Assembly: GCA_964370645.1 (NCBI GenBank)
Contig: CAYJJS010000010.1
Coordinates: 1 to 48,790 of the forward strand
Length of the DNA stretch: 48,790 bases
Direction: 5' to 3'
From: CAMQRS01 sp964370645
GTDB taxonomy: Bacteria; Bacillota_I; Bacilli_A; Erysipelotrichales; Erysipelotrichaceae
Shown: positions 34,188-43,519 of the stretch, in pieces
How positions within the stretch are numbered: the stretch's first letter is position 1
Layout: each line of letters begins with the position of its first letter
Program-made: the position numbers and the translations under genes
The notes under the pieces: model-generated
What the model was told of the DNA's origin: nothing
The model's database searches: none
What the model saw: only the letters and a program-made list of their open reading frames with translations

Positions 34188-35387
34188 TTATGATTTTTTA
34201 TATGTACTATCACTACCCCAAGCAATAGCATCATGTGTTCCTTCGTGTAAATTAATAATTACTTGTACTTCTTTACTTTGAAGTACATTTTGAGCTTTTT
34301 CTTCGCTGATTAAAATACCACTTCCTTGTTTACATACTTGAATGCTTCCTTTATGGCTTTGGATATACACATCGATATGTTCAATGAATTCATCATAGTC
34401 AATATCTATGTTACCAATTGCACAAAGAATGCGATACCAATTCGCTTCATTCTCAGAAATAGATGTTTTAAAAGAATGACTTTGAATTACTGCTTTTGCG
34501 ATGTTTACAGCTAGTTGCTCATCTAATGCATTAATCACTTCACACGTTAATAGTTTTGTGGAAGTGTGTGTGTCACTGATGATTTGTTTACAAATTTGCT
34601 TGCAAACATCTAGTAGAGCATCTACAAAAATATGGTAGTTTTCATCAACAGCTATAATGGTAGGGTTGCGTGCCAAACCATTGCATAACATGCTCATCAT
34701 ATCGTTTGTACCACTTTCTTCTCCCATACTCAGCATATCAAAAGTTTTTGAAGAAACATATGTCAATGCTTTTTCTAACATCTCATTAGAGATTGAAACA
34801 TCGCTCGTCAAGAAAGTTAAAATGGTTGATACATTTGGATTTAAAACACCACAACCTTTTGCAATCGCACCAATGTGACAAACTTTATCGTTTATTTTAA
34901 AACGAATCGCATATTGTTTTTTTATTGAGTCTTGTGTCATGATTGCCTCACAAGCTTGTAAAGAGCCGCTTGTGCTTAATTGGTTTTTAAGTTGCTGCAT
35001 GTTAGAAGTAATTGTATTTACATCTAAGCGTTGATTGATTGTTCCTGTAGAAGCAAAAATAATGTCGCTACTGCGTATTCCGAGTGTGTCCGCACAAGAG
35101 TTAATGATTTCTGAAGATAGTTCCATTGCATTTTTATCACAAGTAATTGCAATGGAACTATTGCATAAAATTGCTTGTGCGTGACCATCTTGAAGATGTG
35201 ATTGACTAAGACGAACAGGGGAACCCTTAATTTTATTTTTGGTATAAATACTTGCTGCGACACAGCGTACGTCACTTAGAATTAAAGATAAATCTTTAAC
35301 GAATAGATGTGGGTTAATTCCAGCACGTATACCAGTAGCACGAAATCCTTTTGGTGCACATACTCCATTGTTTAATGTTTGAAACAT
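34188..35387 (-). CDS. ArgJ paralogue with altered active site
   Basis: A 399-residue intact reading frame that aligns without gaps to the true ArgJ at 38635-39852 for at least its first 280 residues. It keeps the oxyanion pair TG (114-115), Lys177 and the nucleophile Thr188, though the autocleavage site is Ser-Thr in place of Ala-Thr. Changed features are the GNAN loop (CNSSIAIT, about 75-82), the conserved Glu274 (His here), NDANWGRIL (ENEANWYRIL), and the C-terminal INGEYRT tail, which is missing. AAGGAG precedes the ATG. It has its own promoter and leader downstream of argF. It may be a non-catalytic or differently specific ArgJ-like protein; it is not an obvious pseudogene. Confidence 0.85.
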   Translation of the reverse strand: MFQTLNNGVCAPKGFRATGIRAGINPHLFVKDLSLILSDVRCVAASIYTKNKIKGSPVRLSQSHLQDGHAQAILCNSSIAITCDKNAMELSSEIINSCADTLGIRSSDIIFASTGTINQRLDVNTITSNMQQLKNQLSTSGSLQACEAIMTQDSIKKQYAIRFKINDKVCHIGAIAKGCGVLNPNVSTILTFLTSDVSISNEMLEKALTYVSSKTFDMLSMGEESGTNDMMSMLCNGLARNPTIIAVDENYHIFVDALLDVCKQICKQIISDTHTSTKLLTCEVINALDEQLAVNIAKAVIQSHSFKTSISENEANWYRILCAIGNIDIDYDEFIEHIDVYIQSHKGSIQVCKQGSGILISEEKAQNVLQSKEVQVIINLHEGTHDAIAWGSDSTYKKS

Positions 35388-35443
35388 AATATCTCCTTTC
35401 TATGTGTGTTCACATTATACAATATACTACTATAATCATATGC

Positions 35444-35465
35444 ATTAGGACTGAATATTCCTAAT
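35444..35465. promoter_or_regulatory. Inverted repeat upstream of the ArgJ paralogue
   Basis: ATTAGGA (35444-35450) and TCCTAAT (35459-35465) are exact reverse complements around an eight-base centre (CTGAATAT). It lies right after the leader terminator and could be an operator or a second RNA hairpin. A TATAAT further on (minus strand) might allow a second promoter, but no good -35 is seen. Confidence 0.4.
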
Positions 35466-35496
35466 AAAAAACGCCTATAGAAAATTATAGACGTTT
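35464..35496 (-). terminator. Terminator of the leader RNA ahead of the ArgJ paralogue
   Basis: On the minus strand AAACGTCTATA pairs with TATAGGCGTTT (35486-35496 with 35469-35479, T-G wobble allowed), six-base loop, followed by a run of six Ts. Confidence 0.75.
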
Positions 35497-35611
35497 GTTT
35501 CTTAAATTATAAATCATAGTTAAGGAACTAGGTTGACACGAGATATGAATACGTTTCGTGTGCAAAGACCAATAAAACATCTATTCATAATCTATTCGAT
35601 ACTGTTTTTAT
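35466..35611 (-). ncRNA. Candidate structured leader or small RNA
   Basis: About 145 bases between a promoter and a terminator, read toward the ArgJ paralogue. Strand segments at 35582-35593 and 35541-35551 (AGATTATGAATA with TATTCATATCT) can pair. The latter lies in the loop of a hairpin formed by 35556-35561 and 35536-35541 (ACACGA with TCGTGT), giving an H-type pseudoknot layout. I recognise no known riboswitch or T-box core. It may be an attenuator for the downstream gene or an independent small RNA. Confidence 0.45.
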
Positions 35612-35617
35612 ACTAAT

Positions 35618-35646
35618 ATAATACACTTTAATAGGAGTTTAGTCAA
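35618..35646 (-). promoter_or_regulatory. Promoter downstream of argF, reading toward the ArgJ paralogue
   Basis: On the minus strand TTGACT and TATTAT are separated by 17 bases. This separates the paralogue from the T-box-controlled arg operon. Confidence 0.65.
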
Positions 35647-35680
35647 TGAAATATTGATGTCAAAAAGTGACTTAATTCCA

Positions 35681-36589
35681 CTATTTCTGTAATAATTTAA
35701 CTAGAACAGCTTTTTGTGCATGTAAACGATTTTCTGCTTCCTCAAAAATGACATCTGCGTGCTGCTCAAACACTTCTGTACTTATTTCTTCCTCACGATG
35801 TGCAGGTAAGCAATGCAGTACAATAGCATCCTCTTTTGCTTCTTTCATAAGAGTAGCGTTGATTTGGTACGTATCTTGGAAAATTTGCTTACGCACTTCA
35901 CTCTCATGTTCATCTCCCATACTAGCCCATACATCACAAACCAATACATCGGCATTGTTTGCAGCAACCTTTGGATCATTTGTTAGTTCAAAATTAGGAT
36001 TTTCTTTTGCGAATGCAAGCACATTTTCATGGGGTTCATATCCAGTAGGGCAGGCGCAAGAAATTTTCATACCTACCTTAAGTGCACCAACAATCAATGA
36101 ATTCGCCATATTGTTTCCATCACCAATATAACACATCTTCAATCCTTCTAAGCATCCTTTTTGCTCACGAATCGTCATTAAATCAGCTAGTATTTGACAA
36201 GGGTGTGCATAATCGGTTAACCCATTTACGATTGGGATAGAACCATGTTTAGCAAGTGCTTCTACATCGGATTGTTTAAAGGTACGAATCATAATTGCAT
36301 CAACATAACGAGACAACACTCTTGCTGTATCTTCAATTGGTTCACCACGTCCCATCTGTAAATCATTACTGCTTAAAAATAGTGCGTGTCCACCCAGTTG
36401 GCGCATTCCCACTTCAAAACTAACTCTAGTTCTAGTGCTTGATTTTTCAAATATCATAGCTAGTGTTTTGTTTTGAAGGTGTGGTTTAAATACTTTTTGT
36501 TTCACTTCTTGTTTCAATATATCTGCAAGGTCTAAAATTTTATAAATTTCTTCTTTTGACAAGTCTTGCATAGTTAATAAATGGTTCAT
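35681..36589 (-). CDS. argF: Ornithine carbamoyltransferase
   Basis: A 302-residue anabolic OTC, carbamoyl phosphate plus ornithine to citrulline. The carbamoyl-phosphate motif is FEKSSTRTRVSFE (about 48-60), followed by HPCQILADLMT (about 128-138). The ornithine-loop region DVWASMGDE and the HCLPAHREEEIS motif (about 261-272) are intact. GGAGG precedes the ATG, nine bases after argD. It is the last gene of the T-box-led arg operon; carAB for carbamoyl phosphate is not in the window. Confidence 0.95.
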   Translation of the reverse strand: MNHLLTMQDLSKEEIYKILDLADILKQEVKQKVFKPHLQNKTLAMIFEKSSTRTRVSFEVGMRQLGGHALFLSSNDLQMGRGEPIEDTARVLSRYVDAIMIRTFKQSDVEALAKHGSIPIVNGLTDYAHPCQILADLMTIREQKGCLEGLKMCYIGDGNNMANSLIVGALKVGMKISCACPTGYEPHENVLAFAKENPNFELTNDPKVAANNADVLVCDVWASMGDEHESEVRKQIFQDTYQINATLMKEAKEDAIVLHCLPAHREEEISTEVFEQHADVIFEEAENRLHAQKAVLVKLLQK

Positions 36590-36598
36590 AGTTTCCTC

Positions 36599-37759
36599 CT
36601 ATTGTAGTATGTCTTTCAATACACTTATGATTTTATCAATTTCTTCGTAAGTAATGGTAAGTGGGGGCAGTAGTCGAAGGTTTTCTTTTGCACTTAAAAG
36701 TAATACATTATGCTGCATACCTTGTGCAATCACATCTTGCACATTAACACCATCTAATACTACACCAACCATTAGTCCCAGCCCATTTACAGCATTTACT
36801 TTTGGAAGTGATAGTAGTTGTTTTTTTAAGTAATTTGCTTTTTGTGATACTTCTTGTAAGAAGGATTCATCAAGGATGTCTAACACGACATTTGCTCCTG
36901 CACAAGCTACTGGGTTTGCACCAAATGTTGTTCCATGGTCTCCATAAGTTAGAGTTTCTTCCACTTTTTCACTTAATAAGCAAGCCCCTATAGGTAAACC
37001 ATTACCTAATCCTTTTGCACTAGAAACAATATCTGGTTGCAATTGGAATTGTTCATAGGCAAATAAAGTTCCACATCTTCCAATACCACTTTGTATTTCA
37101 TCTATGATAAATAAGATATCCTTTTGCGTACAAAGTGATTGTATTTCTTTCATAAAATCTTCTTGTAAAGCAATCACTCCACCTTCACCTTGTACGACTT
37201 CAATCATAATTGCTGCAGTTCTTTCATTCACCTTATTGTACAAGTCTTCAATATTGTTTGTCTTAATATAATCAAACCCATGCATAAATGGATTAAAGTG
37301 TTGATGAAAAGAATCTTGACCTGTAGCTGTTAAAGTATTCATCGTACGTCCATGAAAAGAATTTGTAAGTGTTAGGATCGTATCACGTACTCCATTGTAT
37401 TTTGTGTTTGCATATTTTCTAGCAACCTTAAGGCAAGCTTCATTCGCTTCTGCACCAGAATTTGCATAAAAAACTTTTTTCATATTAGTACGTTCACACA
37501 ATTTTTTAGCTAGTTCAAGCATTGGAGTAGTGTAGTATAAGTTAGAAATATGACCTAAACCAGTCACTTGATCACACACTGCTTTTAACCATATTGGATG
37601 TGCATATCCTAATGCATTTACTCCAATTCCACTTGTACAATCTAAAAACGCATTTCCTTTTTCATCAAAAACATAATTTCCTTCTCCTTTTGTAATGCAA
37701 AGAGGGAATCTTTTATATGTATGCGCAACATATTGATCATCGAGTTGTTTATAGTTCAT
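36599..37759 (-). CDS. argD: Acetylornithine aminotransferase
   Basis: A 386-residue class III PLP aminotransferase. It has FLDCTSGIGVNALGYAHP at the N-terminus, YANSGAEANEACLKVARKY (about 98-116), FIIDEIQSGIGRCG (about 212-225), and the PLP lysine in SSAKGLGNGLPIGA (about 240-253). It makes N-acetylornithine from N-acetylglutamate semialdehyde, with glutamate as donor. It starts one base after argB with AGGAG in the argB tail, so translation is coupled. Confidence 0.95.
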   Translation of the reverse strand: MNYKQLDDQYVAHTYKRFPLCITKGEGNYVFDEKGNAFLDCTSGIGVNALGYAHPIWLKAVCDQVTGLGHISNLYYTTPMLELAKKLCERTNMKKVFYANSGAEANEACLKVARKYANTKYNGVRDTILTLTNSFHGRTMNTLTATGQDSFHQHFNPFMHGFDYIKTNNIEDLYNKVNERTAAIMIEVVQGEGGVIALQEDFMKEIQSLCTQKDILFIIDEIQSGIGRCGTLFAYEQFQLQPDIVSSAKGLGNGLPIGACLLSEKVEETLTYGDHGTTFGANPVACAGANVVLDILDESFLQEVSQKANYLKKQLLSLPKVNAVNGLGLMVGVVLDGVNVQDVIAQGMQHNVLLLSAKENLRLLPPLTITYEEIDKIISVLKDILQ

Positions 37760-37760
37760 A

Positions 37761-38621
37761 TTAATCTCCTGTTATCATAGTTCCAATACCATCATCAGAC
37801 AGTATTTCAATTAATAAAGAATGAGGAATTCGTCCATCAATAATACAGACTTTTTTAACACCATTAGCAATGGCTTCTTCACAGCATTTGATTTTTGGAA
37901 TCATACCTTGTGCAATCGTTCCATCCTCTTTCAGTTTTTGAAGTTGCGATAAAGAAATTTCTTGAATTAATGAATCGCTATCATTTACATCACGCAACAA
38001 TCCAGGAATGTTACTCACAAGTACCATGTTTTCAGCCTGCAGGCTAGCCGCAATGCTAGCAGCAGCTAAATCTGCATTGATATTGTAACTTTCATAATTG
38101 TCATCACATCCAATACTAGCGATGATTGGAATATATCCTTTTTCCAATAAGTCAAAGATAATTTGCTTATTAATCCCTTTGACTTTACCAACGTATCCTA
38201 AATCTTTATCCGATTGAAGCTTATCTACCTTTATAAGTCCACCATCAATTCCACACAACCCAATGGCTTTTCCATTTGCTTTTTGAAGCATAGCGACAAG
38301 ATCCTTATTTGTTTGGCCCGCTAATACCATTTGTACAACTTGCATACATTGTTTATCGGTATAGCGCAACCCATCAATGAATTTGCTTTCCATATTCATT
38401 TTGTCTAATGCTTCATTAATGTTTGGACCACCACCATGTACGACAACGACTTTAATACCAATTGTTGATAACAATACGATATCTTGTATTACATTTTGTT
38501 TTAAACTTTCATTTGTCATCGCATTCCCACCATATTTAATCACAATAATTTTATCGTTGTATTTTTGTATATAGGGTAATGCTTGTGCAAGTACACTTGC
38601 TTTTTCTATCGCTTGTTTCAT
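37761..38621 (-). CDS. argB: Acetylglutamate kinase
   Basis: A 286-residue amino-acid kinase fold enzyme phosphorylating N-acetylglutamate. Signature segments are IVIKYGGNAM (about 26-35), VVVVHGGGPNINEAL (about 58-72), an Asn-rich YESYNINADLAAASIAASLQA (about 177-197), and IPKIKCCEEAIANGVKKVCIIDGR near the end. The N-terminal helix before KYGG is present, which in other species is linked to arginine feedback inhibition. AAGGAG precedes the ATG. Confidence 0.95.
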   Translation of the reverse strand: MKQAIEKASVLAQALPYIQKYNDKIIVIKYGGNAMTNESLKQNVIQDIVLLSTIGIKVVVVHGGGPNINEALDKMNMESKFIDGLRYTDKQCMQVVQMVLAGQTNKDLVAMLQKANGKAIGLCGIDGGLIKVDKLQSDKDLGYVGKVKGINKQIIFDLLEKGYIPIIASIGCDDNYESYNINADLAAASIAASLQAENMVLVSNIPGLLRDVNDSDSLIQEISLSQLQKLKEDGTIAQGMIPKIKCCEEAIANGVKKVCIIDGRIPHSLLIEILSDDGIGTMITGD

Positions 38622-38634
38622 AAACTCTCCTTAT

Positions 38635-39852
38635 TTATGTACGGTATTCACCATTGATTCTTACATATTCATAGGTTAAGTCACAACCCCATGCGGTTGC
38701 TTTATGTGTCCCATCGTTCAAATCAATTTTTGTTGTTACTTCGTTTGTATTCAATATTTTTAAAGCTAAGTCTTCATCAAATGCAAGACCTTTTCCATCT
38801 TTACATACTTGAATACATCCAACCTCACTTTGAAAATAAACATCTACTTTTTGTACATCCACTTCACTTTGTGCATATCCTAAGGCGCAAAGAATACGCC
38901 CCCAATTTGCATCGTTTCCAAACATTGCAGATTTAAACAAAGAACTAGTTATGATGGCTTTTGCAGTGGCTTTAGCATCATGTATTGTTTTTGCATGTTC
39001 AACAACACAGGTTAATAACTTGCTCGCACCCTCACCATCTTTTGCAATTTGTTTTGCCAAGTCTTCACATACATAATGTAATGCACGCTCAAATGCATAA
39101 TAGGCTTCATTTTCAGTGTCAATTATTGGATTGTTTGAACAACCATTACACATTACACTAAGCATGTCGTTGGTTGAAGTATCACCATCAACGCTGACCA
39201 TATTAAATGTATCTTGCACTACGTTTTGAACAGCTTTTTGTAATAGTGGTTTAGTGATGTTTACATCACTAGTAACAAAGCACAACATTGTGGCCATGTT
39301 TGGATGAATCATCCCACTTCCTTTACTAATTCCTCCTATTTTACACATTACATCATCAATCTCTAACTCAATGGCACAATCTTTAGTAAATGTATCTGTT
39401 GTCATAATAGCTTCACAAGCAGAAGTGTTGTTTTGATTCGATAATTGCTGTACCAATAAAGGCATATGTGAAGTCATTGGTTCAAGTGCTAAAGGTTGAC
39501 CGATGACACCGGTAGATGCAATGATAATGTCTTCAGCATCAATATGTAATGCTTGTGCACATGCCTCAGCCATTGCTTGTGCAATTTCAAGCCCATCAGG
39601 ATTGCATGTGTTTGCATTTCCACTATTACATAAAATGGCTTGTGCTTGTGCATTATGTAAGTGTTTTTTAGTAAGCAAAATAGGTGCACCTTGTACTTTG
39701 TTTAATGTGTATGTGCTGGCAGCTATACACATCTTTTCACTGTAAATTAGTGCCAAGTCTTTTTTGTCTTTATTTTTTCGGATCCCACAGTGAATACCAC
39801 TCGCTAAAAATCCTTTTGGTGCACAAACACCTTCTTTGATTCTTTTATACAT
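38635..39852 (-). CDS. argJ: Bifunctional ornithine acetyltransferase / N-acetylglutamate synthase
   Basis: A 405-residue ArgJ that recycles the acetyl group from acetylornithine to glutamate. All key parts are present: CNSGNANTC (75-83), oxyanion pair TG (114-115), KGSGMIHPNMATML with Lys177 and the Ala187-Thr188 self-cleavage site, DGEGASK with Glu274, NDANWGRIL, and the C-terminal substrate tail YVRINGEYRT. With no separate argA or argE in the operon, this enzyme probably supplies both activities. AAGGAG precedes the ATG, 12 bases after argC. Confidence 0.96.
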   Translation of the reverse strand: MYKRIKEGVCAPKGFLASGIHCGIRKNKDKKDLALIYSEKMCIAASTYTLNKVQGAPILLTKKHLHNAQAQAILCNSGNANTCNPDGLEIAQAMAEACAQALHIDAEDIIIASTGVIGQPLALEPMTSHMPLLVQQLSNQNNTSACEAIMTTDTFTKDCAIELEIDDVMCKIGGISKGSGMIHPNMATMLCFVTSDVNITKPLLQKAVQNVVQDTFNMVSVDGDTSTNDMLSVMCNGCSNNPIIDTENEAYYAFERALHYVCEDLAKQIAKDGEGASKLLTCVVEHAKTIHDAKATAKAIITSSLFKSAMFGNDANWGRILCALGYAQSEVDVQKVDVYFQSEVGCIQVCKDGKGLAFDEDLALKILNTNEVTTKIDLNDGTHKATAWGCDLTYEYVRINGEYRT

Positions 39853-39864
39853 TTTGATTCTCCT

Positions 39865-40896
39865 TTAAAATGCTGGTGGAACAATTTGCAAGCCACAATC
39901 TTGTGCAAAACCATACATAATATTCAGGTTTTGAATAGCTTGACCGGCTGCTCCTTTTACCATGTTATCAATACAAGAAACGATGATGATAGTATTCGTT
40001 CTTGTATCTTTATGCAAAGAAATATCGCAAAAATTACTATACTTTACATATTTTAAATCTGCACTCTTTCCAATCTCTAATACTCTCACAAAAGGTTTAT
40101 CTTTGTATGTTTCTTCGTACATGTTATGTAGTTTTTCGATACAAATATTTTCGCTCACCCTTACGTACATCGTCGAAATAATCCCTCGGTTAATTGGCAA
40201 TAGATGAGGCACAAAGGTGATTGTGATTGCATCATTTGCCATGATTGACAAAGTTTGTTCGATTTCTGGTGTATGGCGATGGCTTGCAACTTTATAAGGC
40301 GCAAAGCTTTCGTTACAACGAGGGAAGTGTGTTGTAGTACTTAACTCTTTTCCCGCACCTGTTGTACCAGATTTTGAATCGACAATAATATGCGGTTGCA
40401 CTTTGAAATTTTGTAGCAGTGGGTATAAACCAAGTGCTACACTAGTAGGATAACAGCCAGGGTTTGCAATAATACTTGCATCTTTAATATCTTTTTCATT
40501 CACTTCACTTAAGCCATAAACACTTAAATTGTGCAATTCTTTTTCTTTAAATGGGGTATTATACCAAGTAGCATATTCTTGTTCATTTTCTAAACGAAAA
40601 TCTGCTCCTAAATCGATAAATTTTTTATCATTAGAAATCACTTTTTTCGCTATGCTTTCACTCAATCCATGTGGTAGAGCCGCAAAAATTACATCACTTT
40701 TTTCGATGACACTATCTTCATCCTCAAAGACGAAAGAATGAATGTTTTGAAAGTTTGGATATAAATCACTTAACTTTTGCCCTATATAACTACGAGCATT
40801 GATTGCCACAAGTTCTATGTGAGGGTGATTGAACAGCAAACGAATTAGTTCTGCGCCTCCATAACCACTAGCCCCAATAATTCCAACTTTAATCAT
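39865..40896 (-). CDS. argC: N-acetyl-gamma-glutamyl-phosphate reductase
   Basis: A 343-residue NADPH-dependent reductase. The Rossmann motif is VGIIGASGYGGAELIRLL (3-20), the catalytic Cys lies in IANPGCYPTSVALGLYP (about 143-159), and the substrate motif SGTTGAGKELSTTTHFPRCNE follows. The C-terminal DNMVKGAAGQAIQNLN is typical. The gene starts eight bases inside the end of argH with AAAGGAGA upstream. It converts acetylglutamyl phosphate to the semialdehyde used by ArgD. Confidence 0.96.
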   Translation of the reverse strand: MIKVGIIGASGYGGAELIRLLFNHPHIELVAINARSYIGQKLSDLYPNFQNIHSFVFEDEDSVIEKSDVIFAALPHGLSESIAKKVISNDKKFIDLGADFRLENEQEYATWYNTPFKEKELHNLSVYGLSEVNEKDIKDASIIANPGCYPTSVALGLYPLLQNFKVQPHIIVDSKSGTTGAGKELSTTTHFPRCNESFAPYKVASHRHTPEIEQTLSIMANDAITITFVPHLLPINRGIISTMYVRVSENICIEKLHNMYEETYKDKPFVRVLEIGKSADLKYVKYSNFCDISLHKDTRTNTIIIVSCIDNMVKGAAGQAIQNLNIMYGFAQDCGLQIVPPAF

Positions 40897-42274
40897 GACT
40901 TATCTCCTTTAAAAAGTTTTGCACATGTGCAATGTGTGATAGTACAGTTTCTTTTGCCGGACCACCCAGTACATTTCGTTTGTTTACACAAGTCTCTAAC
41001 GCAATTGCTTCATAAATATCTTCTTCAAAAAGGGGACAAATAGTTTGATATGTTTCTAAGGAAATGTCCTCTAATGTTTTTTGTTGTGCACTTGCTTCTG
41101 CAACAATGCTTCCAACAATTTTGTAAGAATCTCTAAAAGGTAGTCCTTTTTTAGTCAGATAATCTGCTAAGTCGGTTGCATTAATGAATCCTTTTGCAGA
41201 AGCTAGTCGCATATTTTCCTTATTTACTTTAATGGTTTCTAACATTGGTATAATTGTGATTAAACAGTTTTGTGTATTCTCAAAACTATCAAATAATGCC
41301 TCTTTATCTTCTTGCATATCTTTGTTGTAAGCCAGTGGTAAACCTTTCATCATAACTAATAAAGTTTGTAAGTTGGCAAATACACGCCCACTCTTACCAC
41401 GTATTAATTCACAAATATCCGGGTTTTTCTTTTGTGGCATTATGCTACTTCCAGTAGCAAATGCATCATCTAGATCAATGAATTTAAACTCCCAACTGCT
41501 CCATAAAATGACTTCTTCGCTAAGTCTTGATAAATGCATCATAATAGTACTAAGTGCACTCGCATACTCAATGGCAAAATCACGATCGCTTACACCATCA
41601 AGTGAGTTCATACAAGGGCCATCAAAGCCCAATAATTGAGCACTGTATGCACGATCAATTGGGTAGGTAGTGCTTGCTAAAGCAGCACAGCCTAAAGGCG
41701 ATATGTTACAACGTTTTTTACAATCTTGTAATCGTAAAATATCACGTTGAAACATTTCGCTATATGCCATTAAATGGTGCGCAAAGCTGATGGGTTGCGC
41801 ACGTTGTAAGTGAGTGTAACCTGGCATAATTGTTTCCGTATTTGCACTAGCTAAATCACATAGGGTGTGGATGCATTGGATAAGCAATTGCACAGTTTTT
41901 TCAGCTTCATCCATACTATACATACGAAAGTCCAAGGCTACTTGATCATTTCTGCTTCGTGCAGTGTGCAATCTTTTACCTACATCATGAATGCGTTTTG
42001 TTAATTCACTTTCTATAAACATATGAATATCTTCTGCTTCAGGGTCAAAAGATAGGGCATTAGAGTCAATGTCTTGCTCAATTTCTACCAGTGTCTTTTT
42101 TATCAACGCACAGTCTTTTTCTTCAATAATTCCTTGTTTTGCTAACATAGTAACATGTGCAATACTTCCTTTTATATCTTGTTTATACATTTTATAGTCT
42201 ACAGAAATCGAAGAATTAAAATCATTTACTCTTTGATCTACTGCCTTACTAAATCTTGCATCCCATAGTTTCAT
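40889..42274 (-). CDS. argH: Argininosuccinate lyase
   Basis: A 461-residue lyase releasing arginine and fumarate. Family motifs: DIHMFIESELTKRIHDVGKRLHTARSRNDQVALDFRMY (about 84-121), PGYTHLQRAQPISFAHHLMAY (about 153-173), and the fumarase-superfamily signature GSSIMPQKKNPDICELIRGKSGRV (about 273-296), which carries the catalytic Ser. AGGGAG precedes the ATG, 11 bases after argG. Length is normal. Confidence 0.96.
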   Translation of the reverse strand: MKLWDARFSKAVDQRVNDFNSSISVDYKMYKQDIKGSIAHVTMLAKQGIIEEKDCALIKKTLVEIEQDIDSNALSFDPEAEDIHMFIESELTKRIHDVGKRLHTARSRNDQVALDFRMYSMDEAEKTVQLLIQCIHTLCDLASANTETIMPGYTHLQRAQPISFAHHLMAYSEMFQRDILRLQDCKKRCNISPLGCAALASTTYPIDRAYSAQLLGFDGPCMNSLDGVSDRDFAIEYASALSTIMMHLSRLSEEVILWSSWEFKFIDLDDAFATGSSIMPQKKNPDICELIRGKSGRVFANLQTLLVMMKGLPLAYNKDMQEDKEALFDSFENTQNCLITIIPMLETIKVNKENMRLASAKGFINATDLADYLTKKGLPFRDSYKIVGSIVAEASAQQKTLEDISLETYQTICPLFEEDIYEAIALETCVNKRNVLGGPAKETVLSHIAHVQNFLKEISHD

Positions 42275-42285
42275 AATACGCTCCC

Positions 42286-43494
42286 TTATTTTTTTGACAT
42301 TGCTTTAACTTTGATTGGTAATCCATATAAATTTATGAATCCAGCAGCATCGTTTTGGTCGTAAGAATCATCTTCTCCAAATGATGCAATTTGCTCAGAA
42401 TATAAAGTTGTTGGACTGCTCATTCCTGCATTGATTACATTTCCTTTGTATAATTTAAGTTTTACCTCTCCATTGATAGATTCATTAATGCTATCAACAA
42501 AGGCACTTAAAGCTTCTCTTAATGGTGTATACCATTTTCCATCGTACAATAATTCTCCAAATTTTATACTCACATGTTGTAAGAAATGTGAACTGTCTTT
42601 ATCTACACAAATCGATTTTAAACAATCGTGTGCTTTATATAAGATAGTTCCACCTGGAGTTTCATATACTCCTCTACTTTTCATACCTACAAGACGGTTT
42701 TCTACCATATCGACAATTCCAATACCATTTTCTCCACCAATTTTATTTAGTTCTAGTAATAATTCTTTACCACTCATTTTTGTGTTGTTTAATGCAACTG
42801 GAATACCTTTTTCAAAAGTAAGACTAACATAGGTTGGTTCATCTTTAGCTTGTTCAGGACTACAAGATAGTTCTAAAATACTATCGTATTTTGGTTCATT
42901 CATAGGGTCTTCTAAATCCAAACCTTCATGTGATAAATGCCAAATGTTTTTATCTTTTGAATAGTTTGTTTCACGATTGATTTTCAAAGGAATATTACGC
43001 GCTTCTGCATATTCGATTTCTTCCTCTCTAGATTTTAGCTCCCAAGTACGCCATGGTGCAATGACATCCATTTCAGGCGCGAACGCTTTAATTGCTAATT
43101 CGAAACGAACTTGGTCATTTCCTTTACCTGTACAACCATGACAGATTGCATCGGCACCCTCTTGCAATGCGATATCCACTAACCCTTTTGCAATGATTGG
43201 TCTGGCGAATGCAGTTCCAAGTAAATATACGTCTTCATATTTTGCTTGTGCTTTTAAACAAGGGAATAAGAAGTCATCTACAAACTCATCTTTTAAGTCT
43301 AAAATAAAACATTTACTCGCTCCAGTATTTAATGCTTTTTCTTCCAATCCATCAAGTTCATCACTTTGTCCAACATCCCCAGATACTGCAATAATTTCAG
43401 GATTGTCGTAGTTTTCTTTTAACCAGTGAATCATAATACTTGTATCCAATCCCCCAGAGTATGCTAATACGATTTTCTTGTAGTTTTTTTTCAT
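42286..43494 (-). CDS. argG: Argininosuccinate synthase
   Basis: A 402-residue ATP-dependent ligase joining citrulline and aspartate. The P-loop-like motif is LAYSGGLDTSIMIHWL (about 9-24). GCTGKGNDQVRFELAI (about 112-127), NIWHLSHEGLDLEDP (about 172) and the late DAAGFINLYGLPIKV follow the family. Start 43494 is preceded by AGGAGAGG; a longer reading to 43536 would enter the T-box terminator. It is the first gene of the arginine operon and sits directly behind the arginine T-box. Confidence 0.96.
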   Translation of the reverse strand: MKKNYKKIVLAYSGGLDTSIMIHWLKENYDNPEIIAVSGDVGQSDELDGLEEKALNTGASKCFILDLKDEFVDDFLFPCLKAQAKYEDVYLLGTAFARPIIAKGLVDIALQEGADAICHGCTGKGNDQVRFELAIKAFAPEMDVIAPWRTWELKSREEEIEYAEARNIPLKINRETNYSKDKNIWHLSHEGLDLEDPMNEPKYDSILELSCSPEQAKDEPTYVSLTFEKGIPVALNNTKMSGKELLLELNKIGGENGIGIVDMVENRLVGMKSRGVYETPGGTILYKAHDCLKSICVDKDSSHFLQHVSIKFGELLYDGKWYTPLREALSAFVDSINESINGEVKLKLYKGNVINAGMSSPTTLYSEQIASFGEDDSYDQNDAAGFINLYGLPIKVKAMSKK

Positions 43495-43519
43495 TGTTTT
43501 TACCTCTCCTTCTATAATG

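Noticed and set aside
34188..35387. Calling the second ArgJ a plain duplicate argJ or a pseudogene
   Set aside because: The frame is intact and has its own promoter, yet several active-site residues and the substrate tail differ, so neither label is supported.
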